From positions 1 to 6,110 of the forward strand of contig CANETM010000104.1 in the NCBI GenBank assembly GCA_947441205.1: 6,110 nt of DNA, written 5' to 3'. The notes under the pieces were generated by a model. It had not been told where the DNA came from. It searched no databases and worked only from the letters and a program-made list of their open reading frames with translations. The stretch is from Bacteroidota bacterium. GTDB lineage: Bacteria; Bacteroidota; Bacteroidia; Chitinophagales; Chitinophagaceae. Position 1 is the first letter of the stretch; each line of letters opens with the position of its first letter. A program made the position numbers and the translations under genes. Shown here in pieces: positions 1 through 6,110 of this stretch.

Positions 1-1326
1 ATAGGCTTCGTCAATACCAATATAATAATTGGTAATGTGTTCATTAAACCAACTTTCTAATAATTTTGCCTTTTTAAGCTCAAGTGCACGGGCAGCAACT
101 CGATTATAATCCTCTTTTAAATTCTCTTTGTGAGGCTCGGTACGTTCTTTAAAGTATACTAATCTTACTGTTTTACGACCTCTGTCATCGGTATAAACCT
201 GCGGAACAGAAACATCACCAGGCTTCATTGATTTCAATAAAACGACCATTTCCTTGTCAGGCAACATATCATAATTAACATAGGTCGAACCATCTCTTCC
301 CGAAATAGCGCCTCCTGTAAATTTACTTCCTTCGTCATCACTATGCTTATTTACCGCTTCACCGAAACTATATTTATTGGCAATAATGTCTTTTCTAACA
401 CTATCTAAGAAATTTTTTGTTTCGTTAATTTCGTCGGTTGAAATAGGCGGAATACGCAAAATGTGTTTAACCACTGCATCATCACCTGATCTTGAAATTA
501 ATTGTATTAGGTGGTAGCCAAATTTAGATTTGATAGGGGCAGATATTTGACCTTCTTTTAAACGAAAGGACCCTGACATAAATGCTGGATCAAAGTTTTT
601 CTCATTTCTATTTAAACTGAATTGACCTAAGTTTTCCTTTGAGCTTGGATCCTCAGAATATAATTTAACCAACTGATCAAATTTGTTCATTCCTGCTTCC
701 ACTTGACGACGGTAATCCATTAATTGTTTGATTACATATTCTTCAACATCACGGTTTGCTTTAGGATGCATTACCAATTCTAAAACCTGCACCTCACTTT
801 CATATAAAGGCAAACTGTCAACAGGAATTTTATTGTAAAAAGCGCGAACTTCTATTGGCGTTATTTTAATTTTCTCTACAATTTTTTGCTGCATTTCGTC
901 AGCTAATTTTTGTTCTTTAATCAACAACTTGAAGTCATCTTTTAATTGTGCAATACTACGACCAGCTACTTCTTCTAATACTTCCTTTGAGCCAAATTGT
1001 TGTAAGAATTGTCTAATTCTGCCATCAATTGCATTTTGAATTTCGTCTTCAGTGATATTAATGGAATCCTTTTCAGCTTGTAATACCAAGGCTTTTCGAA
1101 TTAATTGACCTTCTAAAATTTGGCAAGATGAAGGTAACACTATGCCCTCTTGGCCTTGTGCCTGTCTTTTGTAATCGGCAATGGCATTGTCAATATCGGA
1201 TTTCAAAATAAACTTATCGCCGACTGTTGCAATAATTTTATCGGCTAACACTTTTTTAATTTGAGCCTTTGTCGAAAAAGAAATCGACAACAAAACCAGC
1301 GAAAAAACAACACTTACTATTTTCAT
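1..1326 (-). CDS. surA: SurA-like periplasmic peptidylprolyl isomerase/chaperone, 3' end outside window
   Basis: Reading the minus strand from the ATG at 1326 gives 442 open codons to the window edge with no stop. The family is usually about 450 residues, so probably only a few C-terminal residues are missing. Residues 1-21 look like a Sec signal peptide (MKIVSVVFSLVLLSISFS, then TKA before Q22), which places the protein in the periplasm and supports this start. Residues about 25-165 form the SurA N-terminal chaperone region (DKIIATVGDKFILKSDI). Two parvulin (PpiC/rotamase) domains follow: about 177-278, ending in FGYHLIQL, and about 286-393, starting VKHILRIPP. By family knowledge it would escort outer-membrane proteins to the BAM machinery. 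Each parvulin domain keeps only one of the two typical motif halves, so isomerase activity is uncertain. The gene starts 69 nt after infB, on the same strand. The family assignment is firm; the exact symbol is less so, because Bacteroidota often carry several paralogues. Confidence 0.88.
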   Translation of the reverse strand, partial: MKIVSVVFSLVLLSISFSTKAQIKKVLADKIIATVGDKFILKSDIDNAIADYKRQAQGQEGIVLPSSCQILEGQLIRKALVLQAEKDSINITEDEIQNAIDGRIRQFLQQFGSKEVLEEVAGRSIAQLKDDFKLLIKEQKLADEMQQKIVEKIKITPIEVRAFYNKIPVDSLPLYESEVQVLELVMHPKANRDVEEYVIKQLMDYRRQVEAGMNKFDQLVKLYSEDPSSKENLGQFSLNRNEKNFDPAFMSGSFRLKEGQISAPIKSKFGYHLIQLISRSGDDAVVKHILRIPPISTDEINETKNFLDSVRKDIIANKYSFGEAVNKHSDDEGSKFTGGAISGRDGSTYVNYDMLPDKEMVVLLKSMKPGDVSVPQVYTDDRGRKTVRLVYFKERTEPHKENLKEDYNRVAARALELKKAKLLESWFNEHITNYYIGIDEAY

Positions 1327-1347
1327 CAATACTATAATTAATGGGTA

Positions 1348-1388
1348 AAGATCTGATAGCTGAGTGATTAACCCAACTATCAAATCTT
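1348..1388 (-). terminator. Long stem-loop between infB and surA (possible attenuator, weak terminator or processing site)
   Basis: In minus-strand RNA, 1388-1371 pairs with 1365-1348 as an uninterrupted 18-bp stem closing a 5-nt loop (UAAUC). Three of the pairs are G-U wobbles, which would be A-C mismatches in a plus-strand transcript, so the structure belongs to the infB-surA direction. It begins 7 nt after the infB stop and ends 21 nt before the surA start. The 3' side runs only UUUACCC, so the U-tract is poor for a standard intrinsic terminator. Partial termination, RNase processing or mRNA stabilisation are alternatives. The fold is seen in the sequence; the function is inferred. Confidence 0.5.
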
Positions 1389-1395
1389 AATTATT

Positions 1396-4329
1396 TTATA
1401 AAGTACGTTTCACTTCTTCTTCCTCAAAAGCTTCAACGATATCACCAGGTTTCAAGTCAATGAAGTTTTTAATGGTTAATCCACACTCCATATTAGAAAC
1501 AACTTCCTTAACATCGTCTTTGAAACGTTTTAAACTACCTAACTCGGCTGCTTGACCTTCACCACGAGGGAATTCAACGATACCATCACGGATAATACGT
1601 ATTTTACTATTTCTACTTAATTTACCATCTAATACGAAACAACCTGCAACAGTTGCTTTGTCAAATTTGTAAACTTCGCGTACTTCGACATTCGCAACAA
1701 TTTTCTCTTGGATTTTTGGTTCCAACATACCTTCCATCGCGCTCTTAATTTCATCAATTGCGTTATAGATAATGGAGTACATTTTTATTTCAACGCCTTC
1801 GGTTTCGGCTAAGCGACTTGCTTGCATACTTGGACGAACGTTAAAACCTACTATGATGGCATCAGATGCTGCAGAAAGTAAAACGTCAGATTCAGAAATT
1901 TGTCCTACTCCTTTTAATACAACTCTGATGGCAATTTCCTCAGTTGATAATTTTTGTAAAGAGTCACTCAAAGCTTCAACCGAACCATCCACATCACCTT
2001 TAATGATGATGTTTAATTCCTTAAAGTTTCCTAAAGCTAAACGACGACCAATTTCATCTAATGTAATATGTTTTCTAGTTCTTAAACCTTGCTCTCTTAA
2101 TAATTGAGCACGCTTAGTTGCTAATTCTTTTGCTTCAGATTCGTCGTCATATACTTTGAATTTCTCACCTGCTTGTGGTGCTCCGTTCAAACCTAATATA
2201 ACAACTGGTGTAGAAGGAGGTGCAACTTCAATACGTTGATTACGCTCATTGAACATTGCTTTCACACGACCATAATGTTGGCCAGATAAAATCAAGTCAC
2301 CTTGACGTAAGGTTCCGTTTTGAACTAAAATGGTTGCAACATATCCACGACCCTTATCCAATGATGCTTCAATCACACTACCTGTTGCTTCTCTATTTGG
2401 ATTTGCTTTTAAATCTAAAATTTCAGATTCTAATAACACTTTCTCTAATAAAGAATCAACATTTAAACCTTGTTTAGCAGACAATTCTTGGTTTTGGAAT
2501 TTACCACCCCAAGCTTCTACTAAAATATTCATTTGTGATAATTGCTCATATATTTTTTGCGGATTCGCTCCGTCTTTATCAATTTTATTAACCGCGAAAA
2601 TCATTGGTACATTCGCAGCTTGCGAGTGACTAATTGCCTCTTTAGTTTGCGGCATCACTGCATCATCGGCAGCTACAACAATAATGGATATGTCTGTAAT
2701 TTTTGCACCACGAGCACGCATCGCTGTAAAGGCTTCGTGACCCGGCGTATCCAAAAACGTGATTGCTTTACCGTTTGGTAAAGTTACTTCGTAGGCACCA
2801 ATATGTTGTGTGATTCCACCTGCCTCACCTGCAACCACATTGGCATTACGGATATAATCCAAAAGTGAAGTTTTACCGTGATCCACGTGACCCATGATGG
2901 TAACAATTGGAGGACGTTCTACTAAATTAGCTAAATCATCAGCTTCTTCTTCCTCATCCATTTCTTCCGCTTCTTCTAATCCAACAAATTCAACTTCGAA
3001 ACCAAATTCAGATGCTACTAATTCAATTACCTCCGCATCTAAACGTTGGTTGATAGATACCATGATACCCAAGTTCATACACTTGCTAATGATGTCTGCA
3101 AAACTTACATCCATCAAGCTTGATAATTCACTCACTGTAACAAACTCAGTTACTTGTAATTTGTTGTCTTCTCTTTGTTCGTTATTTTCATTTTCAGCAG
3201 CTTCTTCACGACGTTGACGACGATATTTGGATTTCATGCTCTTACCTCTACCACCTTGGCCAGATAATTTAGCTTGTGTTTCCTTAATCTTATCTTGAAT
3301 TGCTTTTTGATCGATTTCTTTTTGCTCAGCAGTTTGAGGAACATTTCTACCTCTTGCACCACCTTGAACACCTTGACCTGGTCTGTTATTTGGACGATTG
3401 CCTTGATAACCTCCACCTTGTTGACCTTGTGGACGATTGCCTTGATAACCTCCACCTTGTTGACCTTGTGGGCGGTTGCCTTGATAACCTCCTCCTTGCT
3501 GTCCTCCACCTTGTTGCCCTCCGCCTTGTTGCCCTTGTGGACGATTACCCTGTCCTTGAACTGGGATACGCTTACGCACACGCTTTTCTTCCTGGCTTAA
3601 TGGCTTAGGTCTTGTATCACTATTAATTGGTAAATCAATTTTTCCTAAAATAACTGGACCCGTTAATTTATCAGCTTGAATATTGGTGATTTCACCATGT
3701 ACATTTTCAGGAGATATAGAGTGATCAACAGGCGGAGCAGGAGCTGCCTTAGGAGCTACTTCCTTTTTCGCTGTTGCTTTTTTAGTTGCTGCTTTCTCTT
3801 TTCCTGCTGCATCAGTTGCAGTTGTTTTTGCTCCAGCTTCAGGCGTTGTCGCAGCTTCGTCCTTTTTAGAAGACTTTTTAGGTCTTGTCGAAGAGTCAAT
3901 TAATGACAAATCAATTTTATTAACCACTTTTGGTGCTTCCATTTCAGGAGCCTCAACCTTTAAAGGTTTTGGAGCTTCTACTGTTGGATTTGCTATTTCA
4001 GCAAACGCATCCACTTTTTTTGTTTCTGGTGCAGCAGCTTTTGGAGCTTCTGCTTTTTTCACTTCGGCAACTGGCGCTTCATCGCCCTTCTTTGCCTTAT
4101 CGCCACCTGCATTCTTTGGCAATTCAACATGATCTGCTTTATTCCTAGCAACTTTATCACTTTGGAACTCGGCCTGCAAAGCATAGTATTGCTCTTCAGA
4201 TAATTTAGCTGTTGGCTTAAGGTCGTCTTTAGGAAAACCTTTTTTAGCCAAAAAATCAATGATGGTATCTTGACCAACATTGAATTCTTTAGCAGCTGCT
4301 AACAGTCTTGGTAATTTCAATTCTGACAT
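1396..4329 (-). CDS. infB: Translation initiation factor IF-2
   Basis: This complete 977-residue cytoplasmic GTPase delivers initiator fMet-tRNA to the 30S subunit and promotes 50S joining. A first IF2_N domain (residues 1-55) is followed by a disordered Lys/Ala/Pro-rich stretch (about 60-250), a Gly/Gln/Asn/Arg-rich repeat (about 258-328), a basic helix (about 335-377) and a second IF2_N domain (about 392-450). The G domain has G1 GHVDHGKT (480-487), switch I GGITQH (504-509), G3 DTPGHE (527-532, with the catalytic His at 531), G4 NKID (581-584) and G5 SAK (617-619). Domains II, III (KGDVDGSVEAL, 777-787) and IV (VAGCFVLDG and MECGLTIK, with Cys 897 and Cys 949) are intact to the end. All key residues are present. 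The length exceeds that of E. coli IF-2 because of the long N-terminal extension usual in Bacteroidota. The ATG at 4329 is chosen because it directly precedes the conserved IF2_N start. It follows nusA by 80 nt. Confidence 0.98.
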   Translation of the reverse strand: MSELKLPRLLAAAKEFNVGQDTIIDFLAKKGFPKDDLKPTAKLSEEQYYALQAEFQSDKVARNKADHVELPKNAGGDKAKKGDEAPVAEVKKAEAPKAAAPETKKVDAFAEIANPTVEAPKPLKVEAPEMEAPKVVNKIDLSLIDSSTRPKKSSKKDEAATTPEAGAKTTATDAAGKEKAATKKATAKKEVAPKAAPAPPVDHSISPENVHGEITNIQADKLTGPVILGKIDLPINSDTRPKPLSQEEKRVRKRIPVQGQGNRPQGQQGGGQQGGGQQGGGYQGNRPQGQQGGGYQGNRPQGQQGGGYQGNRPNNRPGQGVQGGARGRNVPQTAEQKEIDQKAIQDKIKETQAKLSGQGGRGKSMKSKYRRQRREEAAENENNEQREDNKLQVTEFVTVSELSSLMDVSFADIISKCMNLGIMVSINQRLDAEVIELVASEFGFEVEFVGLEEAEEMDEEEEADDLANLVERPPIVTIMGHVDHGKTSLLDYIRNANVVAGEAGGITQHIGAYEVTLPNGKAITFLDTPGHEAFTAMRARGAKITDISIIVVAADDAVMPQTKEAISHSQAANVPMIFAVNKIDKDGANPQKIYEQLSQMNILVEAWGGKFQNQELSAKQGLNVDSLLEKVLLESEILDLKANPNREATGSVIEASLDKGRGYVATILVQNGTLRQGDLILSGQHYGRVKAMFNERNQRIEVAPPSTPVVILGLNGAPQAGEKFKVYDDESEAKELATKRAQLLREQGLRTRKHITLDEIGRRLALGNFKELNIIIKGDVDGSVEALSDSLQKLSTEEIAIRVVLKGVGQISESDVLLSAASDAIIVGFNVRPSMQASRLAETEGVEIKMYSIIYNAIDEIKSAMEGMLEPKIQEKIVANVEVREVYKFDKATVAGCFVLDGKLSRNSKIRIIRDGIVEFPRGEGQAAELGSLKRFKDDVKEVVSNMECGLTIKNFIDLKPGDIVEAFEEEEVKRTL
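3392..3538 (-). repeat. 39-bp in-frame tandem repeat in the IF-2 Gly/Gln-rich linker
   Basis: Positions 3392-3430 and 3431-3469 are two base-for-base identical 39-bp copies. A third, diverged copy (3470-3538) is lengthened by extra 15-bp GQQGG-type units. The period is 13 codons, so the frame is preserved. The protein reads GNRPQGQQGGGYQ repeated, spanning about residues 261-313 of IF-2, with a final degenerate GNRPNNRPGQG. The identity of the first two copies suggests a recent slippage or unequal-exchange duplication. The segment is certainly disordered and lies between the N-terminal extension and the basic helix. Confidence 0.93.
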
Positions 4330-4342
4330 TCTATTGTTTTTT

Positions 4343-4382
4343 GTCCCTGTTCATTCTTAAGGTGACTTGGGACCAATCACCT
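4343..4382 (-). promoter_or_regulatory. Candidate structured leader of infB (stem-loop with loop-to-downstream pairing)
   Basis: In the minus-strand transcript, AGGUGA (4382-4377) pairs with UCACCU (4365-4360). An inner UUG/CAA helix (one G bulged at 4366) closes a short loop. The loop side contains GUCCC (4373-4369), which is complementary to GGGAC at 4347-4343, about 14 nt upstream of the infB ATG. This allows a 5-bp pseudoknot-like contact close to the ribosome landing site. The pairings are seen directly. A role in controlling IF-2 translation is inference, and no known riboswitch or ribosomal-protein leader class is recognised. Confidence 0.35.
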
Positions 4383-4386
4383 GTTA

Positions 4387-4394
4387 CAAATATA
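4387..4394 (-). promoter_or_regulatory. Bacteroidota-type -7 box upstream of infB
   Basis: The minus strand reads TATATTTG, an exact match to the TAnnTTTG -7 consensus of the Bacteroidota primary sigma factor. It lies just after the nusA stop, and a start a few bases downstream would put the transcript's 5' end at the leader stem-loop. No convincing TTTG -33 element sits at the usual spacing. The same 8-mer pattern also occurs by chance elsewhere in this AT-rich window (for example TAGATTTG on the plus strand inside surA), so this is a weak call for a secondary infB promoter. Confidence 0.3.
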
Positions 4395-4409
4395 CTTCTA
4401 ATTCAAAGG

Positions 4410-5660
4410 CTATTCACCTTTGTCAAACTCTTCTTGTAAAATTCGACGCACATCTGCAATCGTTTCTTTTTCTAAGTCTGTTCTTCTTTCTAATTCTTCA
4501 GCACTTAATTTTAACACACTGCGACCTGTATCACAACCAACGCGCTTAAATTCATCGATAATCCATGGCTCTATTTCATCAATAAATTCATCCATATCAA
4601 TATCAAATTCCTCTAATACTTCTTCGTCTTCACGGTATACATCTAATTCAAAACCAGTTAATTCTGAAGCTAATTTAATGTTTACACCGCGACGACCAAT
4701 AGCTAATGAAACCTGGTCAGCTTGTAAATAAACTTCAGCTCTTTTGCGATCATTGTCTATGTTCATGAAGCTAATTTTCGCTGGCGTCAATGAACGTTGA
4801 ATTAATAATTGCGTATTTGTTGTAAAGTTAATTACATCAATATTTTCATTTTTCAATTCACGAACAATTCCGTGAATACGAGAACCCTTCATACCCACAC
4901 AAGCACCCACTGGATCGATACGATCATCGAATGATTCCACTGCTACTTTCGCACGCTCACCTGGTTCACGAACAATTTTTTTAATGGTAATTAAACCATC
5001 AAAAATTTCAGGAACTTCTATTTCTAATAATTTTGCTAGAAATAATGGACTTGTTCTTGATAAGATAATTACCGGTGAATTATTTTTCATATCCACACGC
5101 GCAATAACTGCTCTGATGTTTTCTCCTTTTTTGAAAAAGTCTTGAGGGATTTGTTCAGTTTTAGGAAGAATTAATTCATTGCCTTCCTCATCCAATAACA
5201 AAACTTCTTTTTTCCAAACCTGATAAATTTCAGCGTTCATGATTTCGCCAATACGATCAGAATATTTTTTTACTAAAGCATTTTTCTTTAAATCGTTGAT
5301 ACGAGATGCTAATGTTTGCTTTGCAGCTAAAATTGCACGACGACCAAAATCATAAATATTTACTTCTTCTAATAATTCCTCACCAATCTCAAAGTCAGGC
5401 TCTATCTTGATTGCGTCAGAATATGAAACTTCTGCCAAAGGGTTATCTACATCATCATCGGGTCTAATTTCACGACGACGGATAATTTCCAAGTCACCTT
5501 TTTCGGCGTTTACGATAACGTCAAAATTTTCGTCGCTACCATATTTTTTTCTTAATAAAGTTTTAAATACATCCTCTACCACTTTCATCATGGTTGGACG
5601 ATCAATACTTTCTGCGTCTTTAAACTCTTGGAACGCTTCAATCAAATTTATACTTGCCAT
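4410..5660 (-). CDS. nusA: Transcription termination/antitermination factor NusA
   Basis: This 416-residue protein binds RNA polymerase and nascent RNA, modulating pausing, termination and transcription-translation coupling. The N-terminal polymerase-binding domain is about residues 1-130 (starting MASINLIEAF). The S1 domain is about 135-205. KH1 is about 206-280, with its GXXG-type loop in VGACVGMKGSRI (251-262). KH2 is about 285-345, with SLAIGRRGVNIKLASELTG (318-336). The tail (about 345-416) is acidic and then carries a helix-hairpin-helix-like segment (LKLSAEELERRTDLEKET, 383-400). It lacks the paired acidic repeats of E. coli NusA (about 495 residues), as is normal for Bacteroidota. A longer reading from a TTG at 5678 would add MKKNYV, encoded by the A-tract; the ATG at 5660 is preferred because the family begins with MASINLIE-like sequence. 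The stop is TAG. It lies 38 nt after rimP and 80 nt before infB. Confidence 0.97.
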   Translation of the reverse strand: MASINLIEAFQEFKDAESIDRPTMMKVVEDVFKTLLRKKYGSDENFDVIVNAEKGDLEIIRRREIRPDDDVDNPLAEVSYSDAIKIEPDFEIGEELLEEVNIYDFGRRAILAAKQTLASRINDLKKNALVKKYSDRIGEIMNAEIYQVWKKEVLLLDEEGNELILPKTEQIPQDFFKKGENIRAVIARVDMKNNSPVIILSRTSPLFLAKLLEIEVPEIFDGLITIKKIVREPGERAKVAVESFDDRIDPVGACVGMKGSRIHGIVRELKNENIDVINFTTNTQLLIQRSLTPAKISFMNIDNDRKRAEVYLQADQVSLAIGRRGVNIKLASELTGFELDVYREDEEVLEEFDIDMDEFIDEIEPWIIDEFKRVGCDTGRSVLKLSAEELERRTDLEKETIADVRRILQEEFDKGE

Positions 5661-5674
5661 AACATAATTTTTTT

Positions 5675-5691
5675 TCAAGCTTCTCGCTTGA
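5675..5691 (-). other. Small stem-loop plus A-tract in the rimP-nusA gap
   Basis: The minus strand carries UCAAGC, loop GAGAA, then GCUUGA: a perfect 6-bp stem with a 5-nt loop, directly followed by a run of A residues leading to the nusA ATG 14 nt later. There is no U-tract on the 3' side, so it is not an intrinsic terminator in this direction. An unstructured A-rich stretch before the start codon is a common feature of Bacteroidota ribosome-landing sites, which generally do not rely on Shine-Dalgarno sequences. The stem may simply separate the rimP stop from that site. Confidence 0.35.
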
Positions 5692-5698
5692 TGATTTG

Positions 5699-6110
5699 TT
5701 AAAATTGAATTTGAACTATTGTTGATTTAATATGCTCGAATGGAATAAGCAATTGTTGCTGGGTTGCTTTTTTACCCTTTCCCTCTGTCCACTCAATCAA
5801 AATATCGGATTCTGTCACCGTTGTTAAAGTACCTTCCTTTTTGGTCTCGTCTACCATTTCCACTTCTACTTTACGACCTATATTTTTATTGTATTGTCTT
5901 TTTAAAAGTAAAGGCTCATCCACACCAGGCGAAGAAACTTCTAAAGCAAAATCACCTTCTGGGAACCAACCCGCTTCCTCAATAGCCCTATAAAGTTTAC
6001 GATTAAAGAATATACACTTTTGAATAGGTAAGCCATTGTCGCCATCTAAGTATACTCTAATGATATGGCCAGGTTTTACCTTTATCCAAACCAAAAAGAA
6101 TTCCGGATCC
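5699..6110 (-). CDS. rimP: Ribosome maturation factor RimP, 5' end outside window
   Basis: The reading frame is open from the window edge to a TAA at 5699, giving 136 visible residues. RimP is normally about 150-160 residues, so roughly 20 N-terminal residues are missing. RimP binds the 30S subunit in the cytoplasm and helps its late assembly. The N-terminal domain shows DPEFFLVWIKVKPG, then VYLDGDNGLPIQKC, then FALEVSSPGVDEPLLLKRQY, the family signature. The SH3-like C-terminal domain follows from NKNIGRKVEVEM to the end (IPFEHIKSTIVQIQF). A TTG at 6094 could be mistaken for a start, but conserved family sequence (EFFLV) lies upstream of it in frame, so the true start is beyond the window. 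The gene leads the rimP-nusA-infB cluster and lies 38 nt ahead of nusA. Confidence 0.93.
   Translation of the reverse strand, partial: DPEFFLVWIKVKPGHIIRVYLDGDNGLPIQKCIFFNRKLYRAIEEAGWFPEGDFALEVSSPGVDEPLLLKRQYNKNIGRKVEVEMVDETKKEGTLTTVTESDILIEWTEGKGKKATQQQLLIPFEHIKSTIVQIQF

Noticed and set aside
520..535. TAGATTTG on the plus strand as a promoter -7 box.
   Set aside because: It lies inside the surA coding sequence, points away from any gene, and is expected by chance in AT-rich DNA.
1772..3217. Several plus-strand open frames of 73-111 codons opposite infB.
   Set aside because: They overlap strongly conserved IF-2 coding sequence, have low-complexity Ser-, Thr- or Leu-rich products, and lack any recognisable domain. 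They are antisense shadows.
3234..3608. Open frames of about 100 codons on both strands across the Gly/Gln repeat region.
   Set aside because: They are shadows of infB produced by the in-phase 39-bp repeat. Their products are repetitive translations (such as ITSTLLTLW) with no independent start context or family resemblance.
5661..5678. A TTG at 5678 that would extend NusA by six residues (MKKNYV).
   Set aside because: The extension is coded by the A-tract after the stem-loop, and NusA homologues start at the MASINLIE equivalent, which has an ATG at 5660.
5675..5691. The rimP-nusA stem-loop as a rho-independent terminator.
   Set aside because: It is followed by A residues in the direction of transcription, not U residues, and read on the plus strand the T-run lies before the stem. 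Neither direction gives a terminator layout.
6098..6110. GAATTC and GGATCC (EcoRI and BamHI sites) one base apart at the very end of the window, resembling a cloning linker.
   Set aside because: In the rimP frame these bases encode DPEFF, which runs smoothly into the family sequence LVWIKVKPG. Natural coding sequence explains them, although the coincidence is worth remembering if the source was a cloned insert.

Overview
This window is a core-genome stretch of a low-GC Bacteroidota bacterium. Its proteins resemble that phylum's versions: a NusA that ends shortly after KH2, an IF-2 with a Lys/Ala/Pro-rich then Gly/Gln-rich N-terminal extension, and a SurA-type chaperone with two parvulin domains. 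The RimP wording (the ALEVSSPG motif followed by DEPL and a KRQYNKNIGR segment) leans towards Chitinophagales/Sphingobacteria-like lineages, but that assignment is from memory and is soft.

All four genes lie on the minus strand, so transcription runs from high to low coordinates: rimP (5699-6110, 5' end cut by the window edge), nusA (5660-4410), infB (4329-1396) and a surA-like peptidylprolyl isomerase gene (1326-1, 3' end cut by the window edge). No gene is supported on the plus strand. The gaps are short (38, 80 and 69 nt), consistent with one transcription unit. rimP-nusA-infB is the classic translation/transcription cluster: 30S maturation factor, transcription elongation factor and initiation factor. 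The surA-like gene links it to periplasmic outer-membrane-protein folding.

Each gap holds a stem-loop readable in the transcript. The best is between infB and surA: an 18-bp stem with a 5-nt loop whose G-U wobbles pair only in the coding-strand RNA. The nusA-infB gap combines a Bacteroidota-type -7 box (TATATTTG), a stem-loop whose loop can pair with a GGGAC downstream, and a 7-codon upstream ORF ending one base before the infB start. This could be a private regulatory leader for infB. Inside infB there is a 39-bp tandem repeat (two exact copies plus a diverged, longer one) and a duplicated short linear motif (KIDL...TRPK).

I found no mobile element, CRISPR array, tRNA/rRNA, defence system or undescribed multi-gene system. 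The region is essentially housekeeping, and the interesting material is in the leaders and in the disordered N-terminus of IF-2.
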